Source: Labyrinthula sp. Ha (taxonomy: Eukaryota; Sar; Bigyra; Labyrinthulida; Labyrinthulaceae). From it: a stretch of 64,000 nt of DNA. The DNA lies in contig JAALGZ010000016.1 of assembly GCA_015227615.1 (NCBI GenBank), positions 620,001 to 684,000 on the forward strand, given 5' to 3'. The translations under genes and the position numbers were made by a program. Positions within the stretch are counted from its first letter, which is position 1. Each line of letters starts with the position of its first letter. Shown here in pieces: positions 1 to 11,246 of the stretch. Below the pieces are notes generated by a model, which was given only the letters and a program-made list of their open reading frames with translations, was not told where the DNA came from and made no database searches.

Positions 1-1
1 T

Positions 2-2587
2 GAAGAGATCTTAGAATTTAACTTTGAGTATGATTTTGAAGGTTTACTTGTTGTAGATCGACTTCTTGAAGACGGTGTTGGATATGAATCTGGATTACGT
101 GCAGGTGATATTATTGTACGTATAAATAGTGTTTATGTAGAAAATTATATTCAAATTGAAGAAATCTTAGATAAATATGTTGGTAAAATAACAACTGTTG
201 ATATAATTAGACCTACGAAAGGTATAGATGATGTGGAATTTTTTGATTTAGCATCTGAAAGTGATGAAATGATACATCTTGAAGTTCTTGTTGAAAACTT
301 ACGTTCTATTGAACCAAAAGAATATTTAGAAGTGAGTAATGCTGTTTGTCATGAACTTGAATATCCACTTGCACTTGCAAATAATCTTCCTTTAAAAGGT
401 GTATATTTAAACTCTCTTGGATATATGTTTCAAGAATTAAGTAAATCTGTTCGGCATTTTGGACCTCCAGTAATATTAAAGCTAGGGCATAATAATACGT
501 TCAATTTAGAGTCATTTCAAAAAGCTATTGAAAAATGTCCCAATGGATCTCGAGTAGCCGTTAAATATTATAATATATATAATCGAACGAAAGAAAATTT
601 TGCTGCGATTACAGTGGATAAAAGATGGTATCCATTTATATTGGCTGAAAGAGGTAAAAAGTTATTAAAAAGCAAGATTGAGAAGCAATTAGTGTTAGAT
701 GAAGCGCCAGAAGTGAAAGGTGTAAATTCAAGTTCTCAACAGTTGATTACTGTGTCTAAACAAGGAAGAAGATCAAGATCGTTTTTAGAAAGTGGTAATA
801 AAAGAATAAGTAAAGATAGAGGAACAAGTAAAGATTTTATATCTAAACAGTTTCGTAAAAGTTCAGCAAACACTCAAATTTTCAAAGAAAAAATAATAAA
901 TATAACTATTTTTGGAGATAAATGGAAATATAGAAATATAGCTCAAGAAACAAGAGATAATCAAGATATTATTATTTCTACTGAAAAAACTAATGATAAA
1001 GATTTTTTTGATAATGTAGATCCTTTTGATGCTCTTGGATATGTTGAGTTTAAAACTCCTTTTTCTCTTGATGCAACAACTTTTTCTCGTTGTTTTGGTG
1101 TTGGTTTAGTTGTAGATTCTAATCTTGGATTAGTAATTTGTGAAAGAATGACTGTTCCAACAACTTTAGGTGATTTTTATATTACTTTTAATGCTTCTAC
1201 AATTGTACGCTGTAAAGTTTTATTTGTACATCCTTTTCATGAATTTTCTATTTTACAGTATGATGTAAATAAAGCAAAAAAAAGTGTTTTATGTTTTCCT
1301 AAGTTCTTAGACTTAGTTTCTGAGAGAATAGAAGATTACCACAGTTTAAAAGTTGAATATTTTGGAATGACTAGTAAACAAGATAGACTTGAAAGTTTTT
1401 GTGAAATTACAAAAGTTGATTATCTTTATGTTGAACCAAAAATTGCGAAACCCCAATTTGTTCCTAAAAATGTTGAGTTTTTTAGTTCAAATGCACCAAT
1501 AAAAGGTGTTGGTGGAATTTACATGTACAAAGAAAAAGTTATGGGCTTTAATTTTTACTTTTCCGATCAGAAATTTAGAGGTCTTTTTGCTGCTGATGTT
1601 TTTCCTTTTTTACAACAAATTCGAACTAATTTACTTGAAAACAAAAACAAACTTACTAAAATTCATCTTCTTCCGGTTCAATTTAATAGACTTACCTTAG
1701 TTCAAGCTATTTCTGTGCAGCATTTAGATGATGAATGGGCTGCCAAAGTTCTGAAAAGCATGGGTCGATATTCTCGTTCCTTACTTACAATCTCAAGAAT
1801 AATGAGTCCATCTGATGCTAGTAGCAAATTACTTGAAAATGACATTCTTTTAGCAATTGACGACGAGGTTACCACAAGTTTTTTTAAGGTGCAAAAAAAA
1901 TGTTCCGAAGCTGCATTTCGCGACCCCAAGAATCCTTCAGTTAAAATTACTGTCTTACGAAGTCCATCAGTTCTCGAATTCTCGAATGTCTCGTTGTCTT
2001 GTTTGAGCTGTGTTGGTACCGAGAGAGTTGTCATGTTTGGCGGGATGATTATTCAAGACACTCATCCCGATGTCCATTTTCTGAGCTTTAATTCTTCTAA
2101 TAAGATTCCCGGGATTTATATTACGGGAATTAGTCCCGGATCTCCCGCAGATGCCGAAGCACATATTTCGGGAGTGAGAAGAGAAAATTCATTCTTAACG
2201 AGAATTAATAATGACCCGGTTGATTCATTGGATGAATTAATAAATTGTGTTTTAAATATGAAACATGATGATTTTGTAAATATAACTGCAATTGACTTAT
2301 CAACTCAAGCAGTTTCTGTATATCAAATAAAATTAGATATGGAGTTTCATTCAACAAGAGAGCTAGAAAGAAATGAAAGTGGATTATGGGTTGAAAAATC
2401 AGTTGTTCCAATGAAAAAAGGATCAAATAGTTTTAATATGAATATGATTGAAGTAAATATTGATAACGAAGTTATTAAAGAAGAAAAGAAAAAGAATCAA
2501 AATGAAGAGAAAAAGAAAATGAAGAAAAAACGAAGTCATAAAAATATATTAGATAAAACAAGTAGAAGAAGAAATAAATTTTTCTGA
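2..2587 (+). CDS. Nma111/DEG7-family HtrA-like protein, 5' end cut by window edge
   Basis: The frame is open from position 2 to a TGA stop, giving 861 visible residues; the true start and the N-terminal active protease domain lie to the left of the window. Visible order: a PDZ domain (about residues 8-75, with SGLRAGDIIVRIN), the PDZ-like segment typical of Nma111 (about 100-180, IEPKEYLEVSNAVCHELEYPLA), a low-complexity linker, a second degenerate trypsin-like domain (about 342-527, with FGVGLVVDSNLGLVICERM and FVHPFHEFSILQYD), two further PDZ-like domains (about 592-652 and 680-767), and a Lys/Arg-rich tail (822-861) that could be a nuclear localisation signal. In known fungal Nma111 and plant DEG7 the second protease domain is inactive; here too no GNSGGP-type catalytic serine motif is seen (GVGGIYMY instead). 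Family members are nuclear serine proteases linked to stress and cell death. No introns are needed. The gene converges on the MIA gene with 24 nt between stops. A decayed copy lies at 15.85-16.6 kb. Confidence 0.85.
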   Translation, partial: EEILEFNFEYDFEGLLVVDRLLEDGVGYESGLRAGDIIVRINSVYVENYIQIEEILDKYVGKITTVDIIRPTKGIDDVEFFDLASESDEMIHLEVLVENLRSIEPKEYLEVSNAVCHELEYPLALANNLPLKGVYLNSLGYMFQELSKSVRHFGPPVILKLGHNNTFNLESFQKAIEKCPNGSRVAVKYYNIYNRTKENFAAITVDKRWYPFILAERGKKLLKSKIEKQLVLDEAPEVKGVNSSSQQLITVSKQGRRSRSFLESGNKRISKDRGTSKDFISKQFRKSSANTQIFKEKIINITIFGDKWKYRNIAQETRDNQDIIISTEKTNDKDFFDNVDPFDALGYVEFKTPFSLDATTFSRCFGVGLVVDSNLGLVICERMTVPTTLGDFYITFNASTIVRCKVLFVHPFHEFSILQYDVNKAKKSVLCFPKFLDLVSERIEDYHSLKVEYFGMTSKQDRLESFCEITKVDYLYVEPKIAKPQFVPKNVEFFSSNAPIKGVGGIYMYKEKVMGFNFYFSDQKFRGLFAADVFPFLQQIRTNLLENKNKLTKIHLLPVQFNRLTLVQAISVQHLDDEWAAKVLKSMGRYSRSLLTISRIMSPSDASSKLLENDILLAIDDEVTTSFFKVQKKCSEAAFRDPKNPSVKITVLRSPSVLEFSNVSLSCLSCVGTERVVMFGGMIIQDTHPDVHFLSFNSSNKIPGIYITGISPGSPADAEAHISGVRRENSFLTRINNDPVDSLDELINCVLNMKHDDFVNITAIDLSTQAVSVYQIKLDMEFHSTRELERNESGLWVEKSVVPMKKGSNSFNMNMIEVNIDNEVIKEEKKKNQNEEKKKMKKKRSHKNILDKTSRRRNKFF

Positions 2588-2611
2588 ACTATTAGACACA
2601 CTTATACTGTA

Positions 2612-4457
2612 TTAAGTTGGAACAGAATCTGGTAAACTATAAAAACTTATATTTTGTGCTTCATCTGCTGGCCACTCAACAGAATATTCAAATTTTAATT
2701 TCCAACTTTTTCCAGCTTTAATTTCTTTATGACATTCCATATTATTAAAACTATTAATTAATGCTTTATATTCTTTTGTCAAGACTTCTTTTTTATTCTT
2801 AAAGTCTGGATTAATTACCTGAACTTTAATTTTTTTCTCTTCTGTTGAATATGGTATTTGCTCATATAAAATACACTGAATATTTTCACTCTTTGTATTA
2901 TGTAAAGTTATTTCTCTTAAAAAACGTTTACTCTTCATATTTGTCGTAAATAGAGCATTTTTTTGTTTCTTTAATAGTTTTTCTGGTTTATAATCTAATC
3001 TTACTCCACTGTCAATACCAAGAAATAAATCAAACTCTTCATTTTTTCTTACAAACGACATCTTAGAATCTGTAACAAAAGAACCATCCATAAAAACAGA
3101 TATTTTCCTGATAAAAATGGAAATTCAGAAGTATTTTTTGTTTTACATTGTAAGAACACATCTGGAGAAACTTTTGGGCTTGCTACATATAAAAATTTTG
3201 GATCTAACTGAGTTATAGTAATTGTTTGTTTCTTTGAATTTGATCCTAAAGCAGCTAAAAAAAAAATATATAAAATAAAATACTTGTTGCTTCAACTGTA
3301 ACTAATCTTTGCATCCTAAAAAAGGTTGCTCCTGCGTCTCCTGAAACATCTGCTGCTATTGGTGCAACTGCTTCATCCGCATAACTTAAAGCAGAACCAG
3401 GATTAAAACTTAGAGGAGCAATATGCATTTTTCTTTCTTCTTTTTCCAGACTCTTTTCAAGAAATTTTTTCTTTGTATTGATTCTTTTCTTCTTATCTTT
3501 CTTAAGACTTAAAGCATCTCTTAATTTAATTTGTTCTGGTGGTTTAAAATCAACTTCTAATCGAGGTAATGGAGGTAAACTACCACCAAGAGAAGGCTGT
3601 GCAGTAGAAAAAAACAACTCTACATCAACCCAATCTTCTTGAGTAAAGTTTTTTACTTCTGCATAATATTTCAACTTAATAAACTCAGCTTGTTTTCCCT
3701 CAACTCGATCTACTGTAATATCATAACTTGCTTTCCATTGAGCAGATCCAGGTCTAACTAAATAAAAAAGTTTTACATTTATTTGTTCATCTTCTGAATC
3801 TTTTGGTATGTTAATTACAACTGTTACTTCTCTTTCATTGAATTGAGATTGTATTTTTCTCTGTTTTTCAAAAAGATTTATAAGTTTAGAATGCAGCTCT
3901 GTCAATACTTTTGAATCTTCTTCTGCTTCTTGAAATACTTCTTCAAGTAAATCCCCGTAAAAACTCAAAGTTTTTCCAACTTCTTTGAAAATTTTTGGAT
4001 CAAGAAGAAATTGTCCTTCAGCAACTGCATTTTCAGAAACGATATTTGGATTAATTACATTTAAAAAACTGTCTCTGTGAGCTCTAATTTGTTTAAATTT
4101 AGTTCTTGTTCTTGCGAGTTTTTTTTCTTGGCAAAATATCTTAACTCTATCTTCTATAAAATTCTTTCTTGGTTCTTCTAACTCAAAGTTTATATTCTCT
4201 TCTTTTACTTTCCTTAAATATTTCGTTTCAGGTAATATTTCAACTAAAGTTGAGTTTTTTGCTGAAATTTCTGCACGTACTGAATCAAAGTTTATCAAAT
4301 TAGTTAATCCTTCAAGTTTAAGTGCAAACTGACCGCTTGTCTTGGGAGCAAATTCCAAAACACGACAAATTTCAGCTTGATCTTCGTACACAGTTACACT
4401 TTTAATTGGCCAATCTCCTTTCTTAGCTATGAACCTGTGTTCCTCTTGCGAATCCAT
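2612..4457 (-). pseudogene. MIA-like DUF4140/DUF4139 protein, left copy, one frameshift
   Basis: Two exons: exon 1 is 4457-3284 and exon 2 is 3254-2612, separated by a 29-nt intron. Exon 1 encodes a DUF4140-like N-terminus (VTVYEDQAEICRVLEF, then GLTNLINFDSVRAEIS), a charged probably coiled segment (about residues 70-125 and 165-200) and the start of DUF4139 (LFYLVRPGSAQWKASYD, PSLGGSLPPLPRLEVDF). Exon 2 holds the rest of DUF4139. Exon 1 has exactly the same length as in the right-hand copy (1174 nt), but exon 2 is 643 nt instead of 644. The difference is one T in a run near 3102-3106 (plus strand), four here against five in the other copy, which breaks the frame. Otherwise the exon is nearly identical to the intact copy, so this is either a very young inactivation or an assembly/read error in a short homopolymer. 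The family is found in bacteria (mucoidy inhibitor A) and many eukaryotes; the molecular role is unknown. The start is supported because homology to the other copy stops just upstream. Confidence 0.8.
3255..3283 (-). other. 29-nt spliceosomal intron in MIA left copy
   Basis: On the minus strand the interval starts GTATTTTATTTTATAT and ends in a T-run plus AG. Without removal the frame stops at that TAG. With removal, the split codon (phase 1) joins ...VTVEAT to an open exon 2 beginning ALGSNSKKQTITITQLDPKF. The same length, phase and ends occur in the right-hand copy. Confidence 0.85.
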
Positions 4458-5459
4458 TTGTTCTTTTTTACTAGATCAGGATCACTTCTGTTTGCATGAA
4501 ATTATCTATTTTTTATCTTCTTTTATCTGTGATACTTAATATAATCTATATAATATATTAGTTCTTGATGTTGGATTACCCATAATATCCTAGGAAGAAT
4601 TCCAAGGCAATATCAGGGATGTAAACGAGATATATTTTTGGGCAATTAAGATATTACTAATTAAGAAAACCAATCGTAAGCTATTAGTGATTGTAGAGTT
4701 CCTCGTCTTTAAATTCTTAGATACAATCATTTGAGTCTTAAAAACATATAATAATGGGAATGAATGGTTCATCGGATTAACTTTCTATTAGTTCTTGGGT
4801 ATTCCGTTCACTTTTCTGGGGAATTTGTTACATATTTGTGACATTCTTGTCGTACTTTGAGATCTGTCTTAAGTATTACCAGTTAGTCTCATATTAACTG
4901 AGAAACGGTTTGGTAGGGAGGAAATTTTGAGAAAATTGCCAAAGAACAAGCTGCACAGTAAAACCATTGGTATAAAGAGCTAATGTGAAAATTCAAGTAC
5001 GTTAGTAGAGAAAGGATCTTCAATAGTTGCCTTTTTTTTATATTATTAGGTGCGTAAACATATGAATAACTTGAACATGAATCACAAAGAAATTGAATTA
5101 TTGTTCTCATTGTAGTTTACATATTCAAGAATAAGTTAGTTTCCACAGAGTAACATTCAACTAAAACTATTTCACGACGCTTAGTGACGTGGTACAGCAC
5201 AAAGTTGTTGAACAATATGTCAAAAAGGAGATAAACTAGAAAAGAAGAAGATATCTTTTTGTCGCGGTGTCTACTTAAACAGTCCAAAAGATTCATAGTA
5301 GAGAAACTATTTACAACTGTTTGAAATGAGATAGAATCAATACTTAACCAAAACTAAGAGCAGAAAATATCCACATTTTCTTGGTAAAAGTATGGTTGGT
5401 AAAATTTAAATTTCACAAACTGTCTTTTCGTAAAAGCTACTAGACTTAAGCATGATTTT
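4458..5459. other. Intergenic stretch upstream of MIA left copy
   Basis: The first dozen bases next to the MIA start still match the other copy, then similarity ends. It should contain the minus-strand promoter of MIA, but no motif stands out. Short unrecognised frames occur on both strands. Nothing else is supported. Confidence 0.4.
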
Positions 5460-7480
5460 GGGCTCTAAACCAGGAGCTTGAAGAAAAATGGGAGCAATGG
5501 CAGAAAATTTGAACAACTGTATTCCTAGCAAAAACTAGAAATACCGTCTATCTAAAAAGCTGTTTTCACGGAATTTAGATGCACATTCATTCGGGGAGTA
5601 TGAAATATGGATGGCTCTTTAATAATATCAGTACCTGTAACACAACCACTGATAATGTCGTGTTTTTTCATGCTGTTACTGCCGATGATGATTCCACAAA
5701 TAAAAAAGAAACCTTTACTTTCTGCACGTATTTTAGAAATTAAAGGAATTCAACATGTTGAGTACAGACTGTCTACCGAGCAAGAAACAATATTTTTCCT
5801 TGAGTTAATAGATAAGCTATAAGAACAGAGTCATGATTTCAAAGATGAGCACTAGGGGATTGGTGCTACCGTTCAAAACACAAAATCAACACAATAATAT
5901 TATCTCTTCAGAAATTAAGACTGTTAAGCTTGTTTGTATTTTTTTCCTATTTCATTTCTCATCAGCTTGCATCAACTCATTCTAAAAATTTAAGTAACCT
6001 TTGGCTGAGCCGGATCAAATAAAATCTCTCATTCTTCATTGTGAAGTTTTTAATGCAATTTTTAAACATCGTATGAGTGATGCGACTATATAATTTGTAC
6101 AAGGTGTAAATGATTTCAAAAAGTATTTCTGGATCTATTCAACCCGTTATATAGATCAAGCTCAAAATTTATAAACTAGATTTCAAGAGCATCCAAGAAA
6201 TTTACTAGCTCGTCTGGCATCTTCTCAAGGTGATATCATATTTGTGCTGAGAAATGTTTCATGAGTGCTCATGTTTTGCAACGATGTTGACGGTCTATCT
6301 GATTCTTAAAGAATGTACTAACTTTTACCAAATGTTCTTTATTTCAAAGCAGGAGCCTCGAAACCTACCTTAAAAGAGAAAGAATTAGACAATGAAACCT
6401 TACAACCTTATAAAATAGTATTCCAAGACATCTAGCTTTGATCAACCTCTAATGACCAAATTTTATGAAGATTTATTACTAATTTGAATCATAGCCTAAT
6501 TTTTGTGGAGGATCTCGATATATAACAGCACTGAGGCGGCAATTGATAGGGCTGAATTTGGTTCATAACGAAAGAGTGTAGCCAACTAACTTCTAAAGAT
6601 AGTTCCAGGTTTTCATGCCATTGCTTCCAGAACTCGTATGAAGGCAATTTCGGGAATTAAGGATACTATTTCAAGCATCCACAGTCAAAAATGTTCTAGA
6701 TACTTTTACTTTCAGTTTTTTGTACCTAATTGTACGCTCTAGCAAAATTTTGCAGAAAATCAATTTAATAAAGCACTAGATCGTAAATGACTTTTAATAG
6801 CACCTAGAGAAAAAGAAAGGTTAATATTGGAGACCAAGTTGCCTAAGCTCTTCAAAATTTGCCGATACTTAGATAGTTAACTAATACTGCTAGATCTAAG
6901 TATGGTTGATGAAATTTCTTCAAGTTGTATAGAACCACATGTCATAAATAAGGAAAATTCCTTATTGTGAAATTAATAGCACCCTGATACAAACACCTTT
7001 ATCGCATATTTTAAGAGGTTTGAGTATCCACAAAACTCGGTCATAAGACTCAAAATTCACAATACTAACGACGTTGAAGACTGTAAATCATTCTCACTTA
7101 GTTCCTCAGGAATTTTTAAAGGTTTCTCAGAAATTCCAGAGTCAATATCTCGAAATCCATCAATAAAAAAGCCTCATTGAGATCATTATTCCAAATTATG
7201 ATGGTATTGAAGCTCGAGTAGAAAAATCTAATCACTCGGAAAGTTATTTAAAAGCCCTAATTGGTCAAAGAAATGACCCTACCTTCACTGTTATACAGAA
7301 TAAAAGGTTTAATTATCCTTCAGAAGAATTACACTGGTAATTCATATGAAAATCGATGAAGAGTTAACTAATTAAGTGAAAATACCACGTTTTACCCACT
7401 GAAAATTACCTTAAGTTTTAAATTTGAATCTACAGATAGAGTGAAACCGAAAAAAAAACAATTTGGAGCATATCGAACTA
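5460..7480 (+). pseudogene. Strongly decayed protein gene, family uncertain (RhoGEF/DH-like fragment?)
   Basis: Successive plus-strand windows read as protein-like segments broken by many stops and frame changes. Segments include LLSARILEIKGIQHVEYRL and STEQETIFFLELIDKL (near 5715-5820), LAEPDQIKSLILHCEVF (near 6010), VNDFKKYFWIYSTRYIDQAQ (near 6110), VPGFHAIASRTRMKAISGIK (near 6610), and a late piece with YFKRFEYPQNSVIRLKIHN (near 7010). The arrangement F..Y..Y...Y..A..L followed by a Pro and leucine-rich stretch near 6110-6220 recalls the central helices of a Dbl-homology RhoGEF domain, but the diagnostic later motif (P.QR) was not found, so this is only a suggestion. The segments keep plausible amino-acid composition across about 2 kb on one strand, which is hard to explain by chance. 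It is not a working gene. Confidence 0.5.
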
Positions 7481-10400
7481 CATGGATAATAATGTAATGA
7501 TGAAAAGGGTGAGAGATGGGTGTCAGCAGTTTAATTTAAGTGAATTAAATATATAAAGAAAAATAACATGTTAAACATTTAAAGAATTCACCGAGAATAA
7601 ACTAATATAAGGCTGTTGATTAATTTTTTCTACAGCAATTTTTCTTGTCAAGGCAAGACTATTCAACTCTTTTTTTTGGCGAAAACTTAGCAGCTTGAAT
7701 CTAAATAAGATATATTAAATTTACCAGGAGATGGTTTAATCTGTATGAGTATTTGGAATAAGTATTTTTGAGAAATCGGGGTCTGACTTGGGATTAGAAC
7801 ATAATCAAATACTGGAACATGTTTATCAACTTAGCAAGACAAACCATTGTTAAAAAATACGAATAAAATAAGAATTCAACTAAAGCAACGGAGATATGAT
7901 AGCTAAAAGTGTAAGGAGGTCAAACTATCTTTGGACAATATATATATTGGGGAATCACAGTATTTTGCCGTTTCCATCTAGAGACATTAGATACATTTCA
8001 TAAATATAGTGGTGCTACCAGGCATGTCATGATTAATGATTAATCTCTAAATATTTTCTCCCTTAGTAATTCAATTAGACAAATCAATTGAGAGAAGCGT
8101 GTAGGTCCCGGGAGGAAACTGGCACGGGCATTCTACTTTATATAACAATATTCCAAAATTGAAATCTATACTGCATATATTTTAATTACCACCAAATGGA
8201 ATAACGACTGATATTTGTAAGTTATCATCTTTATCTAGCAAGGGTTTCTCATATTTAAGGATCCGAAGTTTCTCTTTATAAAGTGCTATGAGTACCAGAA
8301 GAAAACTATAGAATTCATACTGGAGTTAACTATAGAGCCCTTCCAAAAAAGGATGGAATATACATATCTTTATTTTTTTAAATATTTCTTGGAAGCAGAA
8401 TCTATGGTCTTATACAAAAATTAGACTGGGTTAGAAAAAAATGTAAGCTTTAAAAAATAAAAGTTTAGCGTTAACCTGCTTCTTTAAACATCAAAATCAT
8501 TAATTGGGTAAAAGTCAATTTAAGTCTCAATGGATATGAAATTAATTTTGAACTTGATTGAAGAATCGTTTTGTTTAAATTGGATTGCTTCGATCTTTTT
8601 CTTTTTTGGTTATACGATTTCTGTTGCCTATGATGCCACTATTGACTATTGTGTAGCTCAGCATGATATGTCACTAGCCATACTATTATCTGAAAAATAT
8701 TAGAAGAATACCAAAATTGAAATATCTTAAATTAATTGATTAAAGTACTCTTATAACTTTTTATTTATCTCTTATTTCGGATACTAGTTATATGTGATAA
8801 ATATCATAATACAAATCCCTTTTTTAATCGGATAAAAGAGTTTGAGGGCTTCTCTACTGTAGATGTTATAGATGGTATAGTAAAATTTGATTAAATGTTA
8901 GATTAAAATACTGTGACATATGTTGTAATATTTAAGACATATTTAAGCGATAGGCAGGAGAGTCTGCATAGATAGGTTAACAAGTAATATGAGTTGCAAA
9001 ATGATGTTCTTAACTGACTAAACCACGATAGGTACAATAAATTTATTGTTTTTAAGTGGAACAAGAGATGTCTAGGAAAGGGAAAAGAAAATAGATATAT
9101 CCAAAAACAGACTTTTCAAAGTGTATTTGTGGAAATTGAAAAATCATTGGGCAAGTAATAATAATAATTGATGACGTCCGTATTTTCAGTAATTTGTTAA
9201 GTTTGCTATATGGGGTATAAGGGAAATTTGTTAACGAAAAGCTAAATTTTATTGACGAATTGCTAATACCATAACAAAATTATTGATTAAGAGAAATACT
9301 ATATATACATATATATATGAATTATAGATGGGCAGTGATCTTGTTAAATTCAACAGATTTTTAAGCATATATTCGCTTTCATTTAAATTAAACTTTGCAA
9401 CTAAGAAAGAATTGCAAATATCCCCAAGATTTGATTTTGGTGTTTTACTGGCAGATTCCAATCTAAATTTAATACTGGTCCCCTCAGTGGGATACATCTT
9501 CCGTTTTCCACAGTTTGCTCCAGATAAATCTGTATTCTTAGCACATTCAACTACACGAAGTAGAAATAATACTCTAGGTTTACATTTAAATAAGCGGAAA
9601 ACTGGAAAAGGCCAAGAATAAACCTATGGAGATGATGCTTCATGAATCTGTTGACATGTTGTATTATATTCAATGCGGTTTATCGTATCCACTGGATCCT
9701 TGCTTTTTTATTTCCATTGTCCAATCAAATACTTTCTATTATTGATCTTATATTCGCTAATAAGTTCCTTTTTTCAGTATTGTAGATCCGTAGCAATGAC
9801 TTTACATGGTTACCATATTGCAACATCGTAGCCCAAGCAAAAGATTTGGATGATGGTCTATCCTTTGATAGATATTTTACTTTCACGTAAGTATTTTACT
9901 TTATGCGATATTTGAATCGACTAAAATAGATTTACAATCTCCTGGAGAAGTTAAAAACTGTTATCCTCATAGAGGCACATTTCTGGTATATGTATTTTTG
10001 ACATTTTACTAATAGGTTCTTGGTTTGATAAACATTCTAGATATTTCCCTTTATTGCATTTTATAGGCCAATATGAAGAGAAAAGTGATAAACTTGCGAA
10101 GTTTTTTACCAGAAATAGACAGAAAATGCCAATCCCCAACTACATATTATATGACCGGATCTCTAAGTTTTTCAATATACATTTTACGTTTTCTCAAACA
10201 TGATTTCACTGCTGTCTGAAATACAGACCGAGAAAACCCGTCCAATGGTTTTCTAATTATACTAAGATGTATTTAAATAATTAGCCTTTTCCTGTTGCTA
10301 TCTTGATAAAGACTTTTACGGCTAGGCTCGATATATTATCTGATAAAATGTTTAGATGGTTAGCCCAGCGTAAATAAATAGCTGAAATGACATAAGCCCA

Positions 10401-11246
10401 GTTTCCTTCGCAGCAAATTATCTGTATAATCAATCCGTAATTACCCCTCCAGTTTCTTAGCTTCTCTATTACTAAGCCTGAGTTTTGAAATTGGTGCTCA
10501 TATTATCCGGATGGCCTTACTTTTCGTGACTTTAACTACCCTATTTGCCTACAGAATGAATTTACTAAACTAATATATATATATATATGTATTGATTTTG
10601 TAAACTGCATGTAGTTTTTCTAATAATATGTAAAAAATATGAGGAATCACCTGTGAGAAATGTGAACTGATTTACAAGTTAAAAGTTTTGAATAAATATA
10701 TTTATTGCCAACGCCATATTCCGAGTATGATATTCCTTAGCTACTTTAATATTTTTTTTTATTATTTTGAACCAATTCATCAAATTTATCTCCTTTGTTT
10801 ATTGATAAAAGGTCCGGATCCATAATTAGACTAGGGATTTTTGACATAGAAGTGATATATAAATAGCATTCAATTAGCCGCGGGTGATTACTTGAACAGT
10901 ACATGATCCTTTTGCAAATGTTTTAGGTTAGATTTCCCAAGGGTTGTCTTCTTACAATTTGATATTAAATAATTTTATAATAATAAATTATTCTATCTTG
11001 CCCGAAGTATGGTATCGTGAAATACGTTTCTAATTACCAAACTTATGGTAAATGTAAGTTTAATGGTATCCAAATCTTTCAATACTCGGGTTTCAATTAT
11101 CAATATAGTTACGTCGTTGTGATAATTTATATTGTCCACAACTAGTCATTATTAGGATGTTTAACCTTGTGCAAATACTAGAGAAATAGAAAAAAAAACT
11201 ATTCTTTTCATGTTGAAGATCATATTGTCTTTGTCAACCATGGTGC
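7481..11246. other. Gene-poor AT-rich stretch with coding-like scraps
   Basis: No gene could be recognised. Plus-strand scraps near 8100-8380 (for example VPGGNWHGHSTLYNNIPKL, VPEENYRIHTGVNYRALPK) may belong to the decayed gene to the left. A 57-codon ATG frame at 8530-8703 is hydrophobic (NWIASIFFFFGYTISVAYD) and could be chance. On the minus strand about 9300-9560 reads as one open stretch (for example GTSIKFRLESASKTPKSNLG) without recognised homology. A short TA run lies near 10575. Confidence 0.35.

Larger units (their letters stand above)
1490..4470. repeat. Left member of a segmental duplication (Nma111 3' part + MIA)
   Basis: Recognisable similarity to 15850-18490 in the same orientation and gene order. 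Similarity is low in the Nma111 part (one side decayed), very high in MIA exon 2, moderate in exon 1, and ends about a dozen bases beyond the MIA start codon. Confidence 0.8.

Noticed and set aside
1702-2426. Minus-strand open frames opposite the Nma111 gene
   Set aside because: They overlap conserved PDZ-like domains of the plus-strand gene and have no features of their own.
4091-4210. Compensating frameshifts in exon 1 of MIA left copy
   Set aside because: The proteins differ strongly here but have the same length and the segment is a charged coil; simple divergence explains it as well.
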